From Rhodohalobacter sp. SW132 (lineage in GTDB: Bacteria; Bacteroidota; Rhodothermia; Balneolales; Balneolaceae), in contig NZ_QUOK01000001.1 of assembly GCF_003390325.1 (NCBI RefSeq), forward strand, positions 620,001 to 684,000: DNA of 64,000 bases, written 5' to 3'. Under the pieces are notes generated by a model. The model was not told where the DNA came from. It ran no database searches and saw only the letters and a program-made list of their open reading frames with translations. Shown in pieces: positions 50,001 to 59,858 of the stretch. Within the stretch, counting starts at the first letter, position 1. Each line of letters begins with the position of its first letter. The translations under genes were made by a program, and so were the position numbers.

Positions 50001-51929
50001 TTGAAATTTTTTACAACTCTTATAATCACAAATATTCTGTTAGTTGTGTTTTTCTGCACAAATCCGCTCCCGGCGGAGGCGGCCGAAATGCTGGACCGGA
50101 ATGAGCCAACTGACCCAGTAATCTGGAGTGTTTCGTTTGAGGGCAATGAAAATTATTCCAGAATTGTGCTGGAAGAGGTTATCGCATCACGGAGTCCAAA
50201 TCTGATACGAAAACTATTCCGGCGTTACAGCGAGTTCAGATTGAATGAAACAGAACTCCGGAGAGACAGAATTCGCCTGATGCGCTTTTACGAAAGACGG
50301 GGGTATGATCAGGTTGAGGTAGATTTTGAAATTACTGAGGGAAACAAAGAGTGGAAAAAAAATATCACGTTTAGAATTCGTGAAGGAGAACCCATAAGAA
50401 TTTCTTCTTCGAATATCGTAATTGATGCCCCTGAGAATATTGCAGAATACATCGAGTCCCTCGAACAGTTTAATAGCGATAAAGACTCTCATGATCTCAG
50501 AGAAAGCCATCGCTATCAAACCATCCGAAAGCCTGATGTTGAAGGGCGTTTTAATGAAACCATGCAGAATTATGGATTTCCCTGGGCCGAAACAGAAGTT
50601 GTAGCAGATATCGATTCACTTGCCAAATCAGCTGATGTACAGGTTGTGCTTCGCCCCGGTGCGAGAAGTTATTTTACCAATTTTGAATTTGAAGGTATTG
50701 AATCCGTACCGGAACGCATTGTCCGGCGGGAAATGGGAATCAGGGACGGAGAACTTTATGACCGCCGTAAAATTCAGGAGGCACAACGGCAGATTTTCGG
50801 TCATCACCTGTTTCGATTTGCTACCATTACGCTGCCTGAGCAAGAACAGGATTCTACACTTGACCTGAGAATCAGGGTCCGTGAAAATCCGCTGCGGACT
50901 GTACAGGCAACTGTGGGTTTTGGCAGTGAGGAGCTGCTCCGCGGCCAGGTTTCCTGGCAGCACCGAAATATCAGCGGAACCGGACACAGGCTTGGATTTA
51001 ATGCACGCGGATCTTTTATTGAACAGCGTTTAGGCGGTGATTATCTCATTCCCTATGTATTTAATACACGCAGCAGTTTCGTCACATCCCCATTCGGGCA
51101 GCGCAGGCTGGAGCCCGCCTTTGAACTGTTACGCGCAGGTATTACAAACAGTCTGGTCTACCAGATCGGAAGAACGCAAACAGCCACCGCCTCTTATGAA
51201 TACACAATGAACGAAGAGCTCTCCCGGCGGCAGGATGTGAGCCTCCCGGATACCGTACTCGGCTACAATGTTTCGTCTCTTGTTTTCACCGGGTACTACA
51301 GCCAGAGTGTATCCCGTGAGCCCGAGGGGTGGGTGATTCAGCCATCAGCTGAATTTTCGGGAACGTTCGGAGAGGCTACCTATAAGTTTCAAAAACTCAC
51401 CCTGGATGTACGTCATTATTTACCGGTTTCAAGCAGTACTACTATTGCAGGGCGAATCAACACCGGAACAATTTTTTACACACAGCCGGATAGTCTCCCC
51501 TCAAATATTCGTTTCTTTTCCGGAGGCACCAACTCCGTCAGGGGCTGGTCGAGGCAGTCTCTCGGGCCAAAACGCCCATCCTTTGATGGCGGAGAATTCG
51601 ACGGATTTGTGCCGCGCGGCGGACGAGCCATGTTCACTTTTAATATTGAATTACGGCAGCAATTAAACTTCCTCTTTAATGGATTTGGAATGGGATTATT
51701 CCTGGATGGAGGCCAGGTCTGGCGTGCACTCGACAGAATGGACGAACGCCCCATTCAGTTCGGTACCGGTGGCGGGTTACGATATCAATCACCAATCGGC
51801 CCGATACGCATCGACATTGGGTATAAAATTAATCCCTTTGATGAAGACCTGAATCGTTATAATGACGTTGACAGGGGCAGTGAGTGGGACAGAATTGGAA
51901 TTCACTTTAGCATAGGGCAGGCATTTTGA
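50001..51929 (+). CDS. TamA/BamA-like Omp85 outer-membrane assembly protein
   Basis: 642 residues from a TTG start that gives a clean signal peptide (1-27, ending AEA); no ATG gives one. POTRA-type domains occupy about 35-285 (VIWSVSFEGNENYSRIVLEEVIASR, FTNFEFEGIESVPERIVRREMGIRDGELYD), and the rest is an Omp85 barrel, with the characteristic motifs FFSGGTNSVRGWSRQSLGP (VRGY/F-type) and GLRYQSPIGPIRIDIGYKIN near the end. The last bases overlap the next start (TTGA), coupling it to the TamB-like gene. The pair should insert or transport envelope lipids or proteins between the membranes. Confidence 0.93.
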   Translation: MKFFTTLIITNILLVVFFCTNPLPAEAAEMLDRNEPTDPVIWSVSFEGNENYSRIVLEEVIASRSPNLIRKLFRRYSEFRLNETELRRDRIRLMRFYERRGYDQVEVDFEITEGNKEWKKNITFRIREGEPIRISSSNIVIDAPENIAEYIESLEQFNSDKDSHDLRESHRYQTIRKPDVEGRFNETMQNYGFPWAETEVVADIDSLAKSADVQVVLRPGARSYFTNFEFEGIESVPERIVRREMGIRDGELYDRRKIQEAQRQIFGHHLFRFATITLPEQEQDSTLDLRIRVRENPLRTVQATVGFGSEELLRGQVSWQHRNISGTGHRLGFNARGSFIEQRLGGDYLIPYVFNTRSSFVTSPFGQRRLEPAFELLRAGITNSLVYQIGRTQTATASYEYTMNEELSRRQDVSLPDTVLGYNVSSLVFTGYYSQSVSREPEGWVIQPSAEFSGTFGEATYKFQKLTLDVRHYLPVSSSTTIAGRINTGTIFYTQPDSLPSNIRFFSGGTNSVRGWSRQSLGPKRPSFDGGEFDGFVPRGGRAMFTFNIELRQQLNFLFNGFGMGLFLDGGQVWRALDRMDERPIQFGTGGGLRYQSPIGPIRIDIGYKINPFDEDLNRYNDVDRGSEWDRIGIHFSIGQAF

Positions 51930-54900
51930 CAGAATCAGAACAACAACCCCCCAATAAACGAAGGAGCTACCTGAAGTGGATGATCGCACTGTTTGTGATC
52001 ATTCTCCTTATAGGTGGTGCACGGATGGCGCTGAAAAGCGACTGGCTGCTGGATTATGCGAGAGATCTGATTGTGGAACAGGCGAATCAGCAAATAAACG
52101 GTGAACTTGAGATCGGTACCATCCGGGGTGATCTGCTCTTCGGGCTCACCATCACCGATATTCGGATTTCAGACCTCAACTCCGATGAAATTCTTTCGGC
52201 TGATACACTTCGGGTCCGCTACACACTTCCCAGAGTTATCCGCACCCCTCACCGCCTTGATCTTCTCAGCTTAAACGGGGTTCAGGCCAACCTTGTGCAG
52301 GACGAGGATTCTGTCTGGAATGCAGAAAAACTAATTCCAGCCACCGAAGAAGATCCTGAAGAATCAGATCCTGTTTACTGGTCAATTGACAGAATAATTC
52401 TCGACCACACAAATGTCTCTGTTCGATCTGATATTCTTCTGCCCGACGGTTTCCTTGAGGTAGAAGATCTTGCATTGCAAACGATGGTAGAAATGTACCC
52501 CGACCGATGGCTGGTCTCCCTTGATGAGCTATCACTCACGCTTCGTGAAGGGCGGCTTCCGTCACCGATTGAACTAAATATGCAGGCCGTTGCGAGGGAT
52601 GAACAAATTACGCTCGAATCACTGGTTGTAAACACCGGGCGATCACTGCTCCGTGCCCGTGCCTCGTACGACGACGGGGAAAGAATTACCGGTGAGGCTG
52701 AATTAGCCCCGATTGCACGAAATGATATCGAAGCGTACCTCGAGGAGTATCCTCTTAAAAAGGATCTTCAAATTGGACTCACCGCTGAAGGCAGCCTGAC
52801 GGATTTGAATATCTCTGTAACTGCTGATGCCGGCACAGGCGGTAATTTTTCCCTCAGCGCCGGAACCGATCTGTCCGACCCTTATATTCTGCACTCTCTG
52901 GATCTTGAGGTCAACCAATTCAATGGCGTTGAACTTCTTGGTGATACAACCCTTCCAACCATTGAATACCTCACTTTTTCGGGTTCCGGGATGATCAATC
53001 CTGCTGAACCGGAGCGGGCAAACTGGAGCGGCGATCTTCTTGTGGATACCTTCTCGCTTGATGAATATTTTCTTGATCGTGCAGAATTCAGCTATTCTGT
53101 TGAAAATGAGTCTGCCTCTCTTACAGGTTCCCTCACCAAACAGAATGAAGAAATTGAGCTGAATGCTTCCGCTTCAGCCCTGTTTTCAGACGCTCCGCAA
53201 TGGCGTGCCAACCTCTCCACTGCCGAATTGAATCTTGCAACCTGGCTGCAAAACCCCGATTTAGACAGCCAACTAACCATCAACCTGGAAGCCGACGGAA
53301 GCGGGATTGAACCCGAGGCCCTTCGCAGTAATGTAGATCTGCTCGTATCAGACGGACGATTTGGCGACCAGGAGTTTTCATCGGTTCAGTTTACCGGACA
53401 CATCAACCCGATGGAAGTTACGGGTGATCTTCTTGCGCTGATTGATGAAAGCCGCTTTTTTGCAAACTTCACGATTGATGACTGGGCTGATGCACCAAAC
53501 TATATTTTCGAACTTGGAATGGAGAGTGTAAACCTTGCCGAGTTAAACGGACTTGAAGAGCTGCCTACCTATCTGAACGGGACGCTACAGGGAGAAGGAC
53601 GCTCATTTGACCTGGAAACTCTGCAAATGTCAGCTGTCGCCAGGCTGGATTCGAGTATTGTAAATGGAGAGCCTATTGATACCCTTCGGGCAGATCTCAC
53701 TATCGAAAACCAGGCCTTATTTGTTGAAAATGCCATTTTGGAAAGTCCGATTGCAGATTTTGATTTTTCACTCCGTCAACACATTACAGATTTTAATCAC
53801 CCACAGAACCAACTTCAGTTCACGGCTATCATCAAAGATCTTTTCCCCATTGCGCCGCTATTTGGATTAGATAATCTTGCCGCTGAAGGTCGTATTGAAG
53901 GAGAATTGGAAAGAAACGCTGAAGATATCCTGGAGTTCAGAAGCACACTCGAGCTCGAAAATATTGTAGTGGACACACTTTTTACTGCAGAACGAATCAC
54001 AGGCGGGGCTACGGTCCGGCTGCTGGATGAAATTGAAGCCGAATCGAACGTGCAGATTTCACAACCTGAAGTTGCCGGACAAATGGTTCAGGATTTCAAC
54101 ATCACTGCCTCCGCTACGCTGGCTGAGGATGAAACTTTCGGAAATCTCGGTTTTGAGTTAATCAACGATGAGGAGAGCCGATTAGTCCACTCCGGTCGCT
54201 ACAGTATCACGCCTGAACGTACGCTGCTCACCACTACCCAGATTGAGTTTGAAACTCCGGCAAATACTCTCTCTCTGCTGAGGCCCTTTGATATCACATT
54301 TGCTGATGACATACTTTCCGTAGATACCCTCAGAATTCAGTCGCCAGATGCTTCAACCTATATCGAATTCTGGGCTCCGCACGTGGATTCCCTGTCACAA
54401 AATCTCGGGCTCGATGCGAGCGAACTGAACCTGGGGGTTCTGCAGCGAACAACCATCGGGGAGGAATTTGTAGACGGATATCTTTCCGGTAAAATCCAGG
54501 TAAACAACAGCCCCGACTCTCTCAACCTTCAGGCTTCGGGCCTTCTCGAACAGCTTCAATTCGAAGATGGAGAAATGGATTCACTGCAATTCTCTGTTGA
54601 TCTCGCCAATGAATGGCTCGGTTTAGAGTTAAATGCGTCACATGATGGATCCGAATTATTCAGCGGAAGCACAAGAGTTCCATTTCTGCCCGGTGATCCT
54701 GCAACCTTTGATGACCAGTTTTTTGATCGCGAAATTGAAGGCGATTTTGTCCTGAACAATACAGACATCAACTATTGGCTCTCTTTTGTGCCCGGTTCGG
54801 TGGCAGAAGAGACCGAAGGAACACTTTCATTTAACGGCCGGCTGGGTGGGCAGGCAGGCAGACCAGAATTCTCCGGTGAACTTGAATTCAGAGATGGCCG

Positions 54901-56392
54901 GCTTTCTGGCGTACCCATCGATGCGGTAGATATTGGAATTCAGTATGAGCACGATGAGCAGGAGGCTAGCTTTGACGGCAATATTATTTCCAGAGGTGAT
55001 GAAATTCTCAGTTTCGATTCAAGAGTTCCATTTAAAATTGACCTGAGAGAGCTCGAATTGCAACTCCCATCCGATGATGACGACATTCACGTAGACATTC
55101 AGACAAACGATTTCAACCTGGCAATTTTTAACGATTTTGTGGATCGGGATGTCATCCGGCAAATTGCAGGGCGGGTCAACGGCAGCCTGAATATTTCGGG
55201 TACATTTGCGAACCTGGAGCCATCAGGTCAATTTCAACTCACGCGTGGATCAATGCGAATCGTGCCTGCGGGAATCACCATTGAGAGTATTGGCAGCCGC
55301 ATAAGTTTCAGGTCAAACCAGCTGGAGCTCCATGAATTCTCTATGCAAAGCGGCCCTGGCCGTATCCGGGCATCGGGCACCGTTGAAATTGATAACCTCG
55401 TACCGGGTGAATTAGATATCCGGATCAGGGGAAATCAGTTCAGAGCTATAAATACTCCGGAGTATAACGCTATAATAGATCTCACCTCGAATATTACCGG
55501 AACCTTTGAAGAACCAAGCCTACGCGGGTCACTCACTTTTCTGAGCGGATATGTGAATCTGCAAAATTTTGGAGAACGAGCGGTAGAAGACGTCGCTTTG
55601 GAAGGTGAAGATGAGGTGGAACCGATGGCTTTTTATGATTCCATGGAAATCGAAATGGATGTGAATTTCCGGCGCCAATTTTTTATTCGGAACAGACAGT
55701 TCCTGGATCTTGAAATTGAACTGGGTGGTCAGGTAGATCTGCTAAAACGGCCCCAGGACGACCTGGAGATGTTCGGGCAGCTTGAAGGGGTTCGCGGATA
55801 TGCCAGGCCGCTTGGCAGAAACTTCGAGATTGATGAAGCCTTCGTCACCTTTTCCGGACCTGTTGAAAACCCTGAGCTTAACGTTCGAACACAATATATA
55901 CCCCCTCAGGCGCGAACCGATGTGGTCATTTATTACATCATCGAGGGCACAGCACAAGATCCGGAATTTCGTTTTGAAAGTGAGCCCCAGATGGAGCTGC
56001 AGGATATTTTCAGCTACACGGTTTTTGGGCGCCCATTTTATGAACTTGAATCCTGGGAACAGGTTGTAGCCGGCAGTGGCGGAGGACCATCTGCTGCTGA
56101 TGTGGCACTTGATGTGCTGCTCGACCGTGTTGAATTGCTGGCTTCCCAGCGCCTCGGAATTGATGTGGTTCAGATCGATAACTCCCGGACCGGGTCAAAC
56201 AGCACAACTTCTATCCTTACAGGCTGGTACCTGAACCGGAGAACCTTTTTTGCACTGATTAATGAGGTGAGTACTACTCCAAAAACACTCTTTTTACTTG
56301 AGTATTTGCTCACTGAAAACCTGGAGCTCATCATCACGCAGGGAGATGACAGCCGCGAAGGGGTTGACCTCAGGTGGAAATACGATTATTAA
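51926..56392 (+). CDS. TamB-like translocation and assembly module protein (DUF490)
   Basis: 1488 residues starting at a TTG that overlaps the tamA-like stop (TTGA). An N-terminal membrane helix (about 18-35) anchors it in the inner membrane; next come the AsmA-like opening (LEIGTIRGDLLFGLTITDIRISD) and a very long beta-rich middle, expected to form a hydrophobic groove spanning the periplasm. The C-terminal domain (about 1180-1488) has the TamB signatures YINLQNFG-type repeats, GQLEGVRGYARPLGRNFEIDEAFVTFSGPVENPELNVRTQY and LLDRVELLASQRLGIDVVQI. Works with the upstream TamA-like barrel; AsmA-family proteins are thought to move phospholipids outward. Confidence 0.93.
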   Translation: MTESEQQPPNKRRSYLKWMIALFVIILLIGGARMALKSDWLLDYARDLIVEQANQQINGELEIGTIRGDLLFGLTITDIRISDLNSDEILSADTLRVRYTLPRVIRTPHRLDLLSLNGVQANLVQDEDSVWNAEKLIPATEEDPEESDPVYWSIDRIILDHTNVSVRSDILLPDGFLEVEDLALQTMVEMYPDRWLVSLDELSLTLREGRLPSPIELNMQAVARDEQITLESLVVNTGRSLLRARASYDDGERITGEAELAPIARNDIEAYLEEYPLKKDLQIGLTAEGSLTDLNISVTADAGTGGNFSLSAGTDLSDPYILHSLDLEVNQFNGVELLGDTTLPTIEYLTFSGSGMINPAEPERANWSGDLLVDTFSLDEYFLDRAEFSYSVENESASLTGSLTKQNEEIELNASASALFSDAPQWRANLSTAELNLATWLQNPDLDSQLTINLEADGSGIEPEALRSNVDLLVSDGRFGDQEFSSVQFTGHINPMEVTGDLLALIDESRFFANFTIDDWADAPNYIFELGMESVNLAELNGLEELPTYLNGTLQGEGRSFDLETLQMSAVARLDSSIVNGEPIDTLRADLTIENQALFVENAILESPIADFDFSLRQHITDFNHPQNQLQFTAIIKDLFPIAPLFGLDNLAAEGRIEGELERNAEDILEFRSTLELENIVVDTLFTAERITGGATVRLLDEIEAESNVQISQPEVAGQMVQDFNITASATLAEDETFGNLGFELINDEESRLVHSGRYSITPERTLLTTTQIEFETPANTLSLLRPFDITFADDILSVDTLRIQSPDASTYIEFWAPHVDSLSQNLGLDASELNLGVLQRTTIGEEFVDGYLSGKIQVNNSPDSLNLQASGLLEQLQFEDGEMDSLQFSVDLANEWLGLELNASHDGSELFSGSTRVPFLPGDPATFDDQFFDREIEGDFVLNNTDINYWLSFVPGSVAEETEGTLSFNGRLGGQAGRPEFSGELEFRDGRLSGVPIDAVDIGIQYEHDEQEASFDGNIISRGDEILSFDSRVPFKIDLRELELQLPSDDDDIHVDIQTNDFNLAIFNDFVDRDVIRQIAGRVNGSLNISGTFANLEPSGQFQLTRGSMRIVPAGITIESIGSRISFRSNQLELHEFSMQSGPGRIRASGTVEIDNLVPGELDIRIRGNQFRAINTPEYNAIIDLTSNITGTFEEPSLRGSLTFLSGYVNLQNFGERAVEDVALEGEDEVEPMAFYDSMEIEMDVNFRRQFFIRNRQFLDLEIELGGQVDLLKRPQDDLEMFGQLEGVRGYARPLGRNFEIDEAFVTFSGPVENPELNVRTQYIPPQARTDVVIYYIIEGTAQDPEFRFESEPQMELQDIFSYTVFGRPFYELESWEQVVAGSGGGPSAADVALDVLLDRVELLASQRLGIDVVQIDNSRTGSNSTTSILTGWYLNRRTFFALINEVSTTPKTLFLLEYLLTENLELIITQGDDSREGVDLRWKYDY

Positions 56393-56427
56393 GTATTGAC
56401 CTGAGGTCGATTTCAATGATGATTATA

Positions 56428-56631
56428 AACCTGAGTTCTTTTCTTAAATTTATCGTATATCAACAAAAACAGTCCAAAAAGGGCGTTAGTTAAATTAATT
56501 CGTCAACAATTATGTCATGCCGGACTCCGATCCGGCATCTCCTGCCTTGTTAAGGACGGGAGATCACGCATCGAGTGCGAGATGACGCCCTTTTTGGACT
56601 GTTTTTTACATTTTTAAATCGAACTCAGGTT
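56428..56631. repeat. Nested long inverted repeat between tamB-like and ackA genes
   Basis: Outer arms AACCTGAGTTC (56428-56438) and GAACTCAGGTT (56621-56631) are perfect complements. Inside them are perfect 22-base arms at 56465-56486 and 56585-56606 containing CAGTCCAAAAAGGGCG, ending in a T-run, which can act as a bidirectional terminator for the two convergent genes. The loop between the inner arms holds the dispersed repeat copy B. Confidence 0.85.
56511..56587 (-). repeat. Dispersed repeat, copy B
   Basis: On the minus strand it begins CGTCATCTCGCACTC and ends GGCATGACATA, matching copy A at 29303-29390. It contains its own palindrome ATGCCGGA...TCCGGCAT (56517-56537). It sits in the loop of the 22-base inverted repeat. 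Confidence 0.75.
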
Positions 56632-56682
56632 ATAAAACTAACACATCATTGAATGAAATCAGGCTATTGGTGCATACAGTAA

Positions 56683-57906
56683 TCAAACCCAGGGAGACTG
56701 GTCCGAGGCCTGGGCAATTTTTGCCGTGTCGATAGCGATCACCAGCTCTTCGTTTGTCGGGATCACATACACCTCTGTTTTTGAATTATCGGTGCTGATT
56801 TTTTGAATCGCTCCACGGTCGGGCGAATCGTTTTTCGTATCGTCCACTTCAATTCCAAGATAGCTCATCTCTTCGAGTGATCGCTTTCGGATCAGCGGAG
56901 AGTTTTCACCGATACCGGCCGTAAAAATAATTGCGTCGCACCCGTTCATCGACGCAATATATGAGCCGATATACTGCTTGATTTTATAGCAAAACACATC
57001 AATTGCCTGCTGACAGCGCCGGTCTCCGTTCGACGCTTCTTCTATCAAATCCCTCATGTCACTGGCATAACCGCTGAGGCCCAGAAGCCCGCTATGACGA
57101 TTAAGAAGAGCGTGTACGTTGGCAAGCGACAGCTCCTCTTTCTCAATCAGATAAAATAGAATAGAAGGGTCGAGATCGCCGCTTCGTGTTCCCATCACCA
57201 ATCCGGAAAGCGGAGTAAAACCCATCGAGGTATCGATCGATTTTCCGCCATCAATGGCTGTGATCGACGCACCATTTCCCAGGTGGCAGGTGATTAATTT
57301 TGTATTCCCCGCCTTTTTTCCGGTCTTTTTGTAATATTGGCGGCTCACGAAGTAGTGCGATGTTCCATGAAATCCGTACTTACGAATTTTATATCGCCGG
57401 TAAAGCCGGTTCGGAATTCCATAAAGAAATGCTTTATTGGGTAGTGAGTGATGAAAAGCCGTATCAAATACAGCCACATGCGGAATATCCGGCAGGTTTT
57501 TTTTCGCTGCCTGTATACCGCGTAAATTTGGCGGATTATGAAGCGGGGCAAGGTCAAAAGCCTGTTCAATCGCAGCAAGTACGTCCTCATCAATCAGCAC
57601 GGAATCTTTGAACATCTCACCACCATGCACAACCCGGTGTCCTACGGCCTCAATGTCTGATGGTGAAGAGATGATTTTGTTCTCCGTATCCAGCAGGTAG
57701 TTCATGATCTCCTGGAGCGCCTCGCTGTGATTGGCAATCGTTCGCGTGTTTTTTGTATGACGCCCTCCTTCTGGTTCATGTTTTACAATAGATGTCACAG
57801 CCCCGATCCTCTCTACAAGTCCCCTGCATAAATTTTTCTCTTCGGATGTGTCGATCAGGTTGTATTTTACGGATGAACTGCCGCAGTTGATGACGAGTAT
57901 AAGCAT
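56683..57906 (-). CDS. ackA: Acetate kinase
   Basis: 407 residues, full length. Converts acetyl phosphate and ADP to acetate and ATP. Begins MLILVINCGSSSVKYNLID (the Asn and phosphate-binding signature), then GHRVVHGGE, HVAVFDTAFH, KYGFHGTSH (catalytic His and Arg region), LGNGASI, TSMGFTPLSGLVMGTRSGDLDP, and GIGENSP near the end. The phosphotransacetylase gene that usually accompanies it is not in the window. Separated from tamB-like gene by the nested palindrome. Confidence 0.97.
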   Translation of the reverse strand: MLILVINCGSSSVKYNLIDTSEEKNLCRGLVERIGAVTSIVKHEPEGGRHTKNTRTIANHSEALQEIMNYLLDTENKIISSPSDIEAVGHRVVHGGEMFKDSVLIDEDVLAAIEQAFDLAPLHNPPNLRGIQAAKKNLPDIPHVAVFDTAFHHSLPNKAFLYGIPNRLYRRYKIRKYGFHGTSHYFVSRQYYKKTGKKAGNTKLITCHLGNGASITAIDGGKSIDTSMGFTPLSGLVMGTRSGDLDPSILFYLIEKEELSLANVHALLNRHSGLLGLSGYASDMRDLIEEASNGDRRCQQAIDVFCYKIKQYIGSYIASMNGCDAIIFTAGIGENSPLIRKRSLEEMSYLGIEVDDTKNDSPDRGAIQKISTDNSKTEVYVIPTNEELVIAIDTAKIAQASDQSPWV

Positions 57907-58129
57907 CTGTTTTTATTTATTTTTATAATTGGCGTTCATTCTAAAATATGAAAAGACTTGGTGACATTCCTGAATCTGAACCGATCTTTTATCTGTTTCT
58001 CGGGCTGAAATATTTATCATCGGTAACATCTCATATACTTTCTAAATGGACAATCAAATCCGTCTTCAGGCAGCCTGTCATCACTTCTTTTACCGGTATA
58101 AATCTGCATAAATCTGAAAACATTCTCTC

Positions 58130-58333
58130 ATGAAGTTTCGCATTCCAATTCTCACTTACATGGTCGCTTTCCTGGCAGGCGCGGCATTCAAACTGATTCA
58201 GTATATCATTCAGCCCGAAGCTGTTGCAGATTTCAACACGGTGATTGTGGAATTAACCATCGTGTCGGCACTGGTTGCTGGCGGTGTCTCCATTTTCTAC
58301 GCATTTAAAGCGAAAAAAAATAACCCTGAGTAA
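58130..58333 (+). CDS. Small membrane protein of unknown function
   Basis: 67 residues with two hydrophobic helices (about 8-28 and 36-59) and a Lys-rich end (FKAKKNNPE). The residues between (QYIIQPEAVADFNTVIVELT) are mildly amphipathic. No family recognised. Its ATG overlaps the stop of an upstream 61-codon frame (57948-58133) that I do not consider a gene. Confidence 0.65.
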   Translation: MKFRIPILTYMVAFLAGAAFKLIQYIIQPEAVADFNTVIVELTIVSALVAGGVSIFYAFKAKKNNPE

Positions 58334-58456
58334 GATTTACAATCTCCGTCATCTGTTAAATTAAATTAATAACTCCCACTAACTTTTAACATCTTCAGCC
58401 TTGATTGTTAGAGAGGTATCAGAGATCATTTGATACAAAATTAATACTAAAGATAT

Positions 58457-59842
58457 ATGCGCCCAGTACTATTTATATCGGCTTTAACGGCAACTCTTAT
58501 TTTTGCCTGTACATCCGATCAAAACGGTTACGACTCTATTCTCCTCGATCATCTTGATCCGGAGATTACGGAAATGCTGGATCTGGTTTCGGCTGATACA
58601 CTGGAAAAAAATATCCGCCACCTGGCCGATTTTGGAACTCGTCACACGCTATCAGAAACCGAAAGTGATACGCATGGAATTGGTGCAGCCCGCCGGTGGA
58701 TCAAACAGGAACTGGACCGATACAGCCAAAATAGTGATAACAGGCTTGAAGTGGAATTTCACCGATTTATTCAGGATCCAACCCGCAGAATTCACGAACC
58801 TGTTGAAATTGTAAATGTTGTAGCTACTCTTCACGGTACAGATCCCAATGACGATCGTATTTTTGTTGTAAGCGGCCACTACGACTCCAGGGCCACGAGC
58901 GTAATGGATGCCGAAAGCCTGGCACCGGGCGCTAATGACGATGCATCAGGCACCGCAGCTGTAATGGAAATGGCGCGGATAATGGCCAATTACGAGTTTC
59001 CTGCTACTCTTGTTTTCATGGCGGTTGCCGGGGAAGAACAGGGGCTGCTTGGCGCTTACCGCTGGGCCGAGGAAGCCGCCGAGCAAGGGAAAAATATTGC
59101 CGGGATGATTACAAACGATATCATAGGGAATCACCAGGCCGAAGGCGGACAGCTTTATGATCCTAACCGCGTACGCCTTTTTGCACAAGGCGTCCCCCCT
59201 CAGCGCCGGCTTGATATGGAAACCCGCCGATATCTGCAGACCGGTGGTGAAAGCGACATGCCTACCCGTCAATTAGCGCGGACGATAAAAGAGACTTCTG
59301 AAAGCTACCTCCCCGAGATGGATGTTTGGCTCATCTACCGCCTTGATCGGTACCTGCGAGGGGGAGATCACAGCGCTTTTATTGACCAGGGATACCCGGC
59401 GGTACGATTTTCTGAACCGCACGAAGAGTTCGCCCACCAGCATCAAAACGTCCGGGAAGAAAACGGTGTACAGTACGGAGATCTGCCCGAATTTGTTGAT
59501 TTTCCTTATGTAGGGCGTGTCACCCAGGTGAATCTGGCTGCACTTGCGAACCTGGCGCGATCACCCAAACCGCCTGCCAATGTTGGTATGAATATTTCAA
59601 GACTTGAAAACGATACGCGACTTCGCTGGGAGATGTCAGATTCGGAACACCTGGGCGGGTACGAAATTCTTTGGCGTGAAACGACTTCACCGGTCTGGCA
59701 GCATAAAGAGTTTGTGGAGGCCGGAGTTCACACATACACCGCGAAAAACGTCTCAAAAGATAACTGGATTTTCGGGGTCCGTGCAGTCAGCCAGAATGGT
59801 CATACCGGAATCCCGGTCTATCCAATGCCTTTCAGAGAGTAA
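58457..59842 (+). CDS. M28-family zinc aminopeptidase lipoprotein with C-terminal fibronectin-like domain
   Basis: 461 residues. Lipidated Cys18 (TLIFAC). The M28 co-catalytic zinc site is visible: His in VVSGHYDSR, the bridging Asp in PGANDDASGTAAVMEMAR, the catalytic Glu pair in AVAGEEQGLLGAYRWAE, Asp in ITNDIIGN and the final His in RFSEPHEEFAHQHQN. After about residue 375 an FN3-like domain (NISRLENDTRLRWEMSDSEHLGGYEILWRETTSPVWQ) follows, which may bind polymer or the cell surface. Exported peptide-trimming enzyme. Confidence 0.93.
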   Translation: MRPVLFISALTATLIFACTSDQNGYDSILLDHLDPEITEMLDLVSADTLEKNIRHLADFGTRHTLSETESDTHGIGAARRWIKQELDRYSQNSDNRLEVEFHRFIQDPTRRIHEPVEIVNVVATLHGTDPNDDRIFVVSGHYDSRATSVMDAESLAPGANDDASGTAAVMEMARIMANYEFPATLVFMAVAGEEQGLLGAYRWAEEAAEQGKNIAGMITNDIIGNHQAEGGQLYDPNRVRLFAQGVPPQRRLDMETRRYLQTGGESDMPTRQLARTIKETSESYLPEMDVWLIYRLDRYLRGGDHSAFIDQGYPAVRFSEPHEEFAHQHQNVREENGVQYGDLPEFVDFPYVGRVTQVNLAALANLARSPKPPANVGMNISRLENDTRLRWEMSDSEHLGGYEILWRETTSPVWQHKEFVEAGVHTYTAKNVSKDNWIFGVRAVSQNGHTGIPVYPMPFRE

Positions 59843-59858
59843 CAGAATAGCAGAAGTA

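Noticed and set aside
57948-58133. 61-codon frame upstream of the small membrane protein, with ATGA overlap
   Set aside because: The overlap hints at coupling, but the sequence has no domain, signal or composition typical of a protein; left out until conservation is shown.
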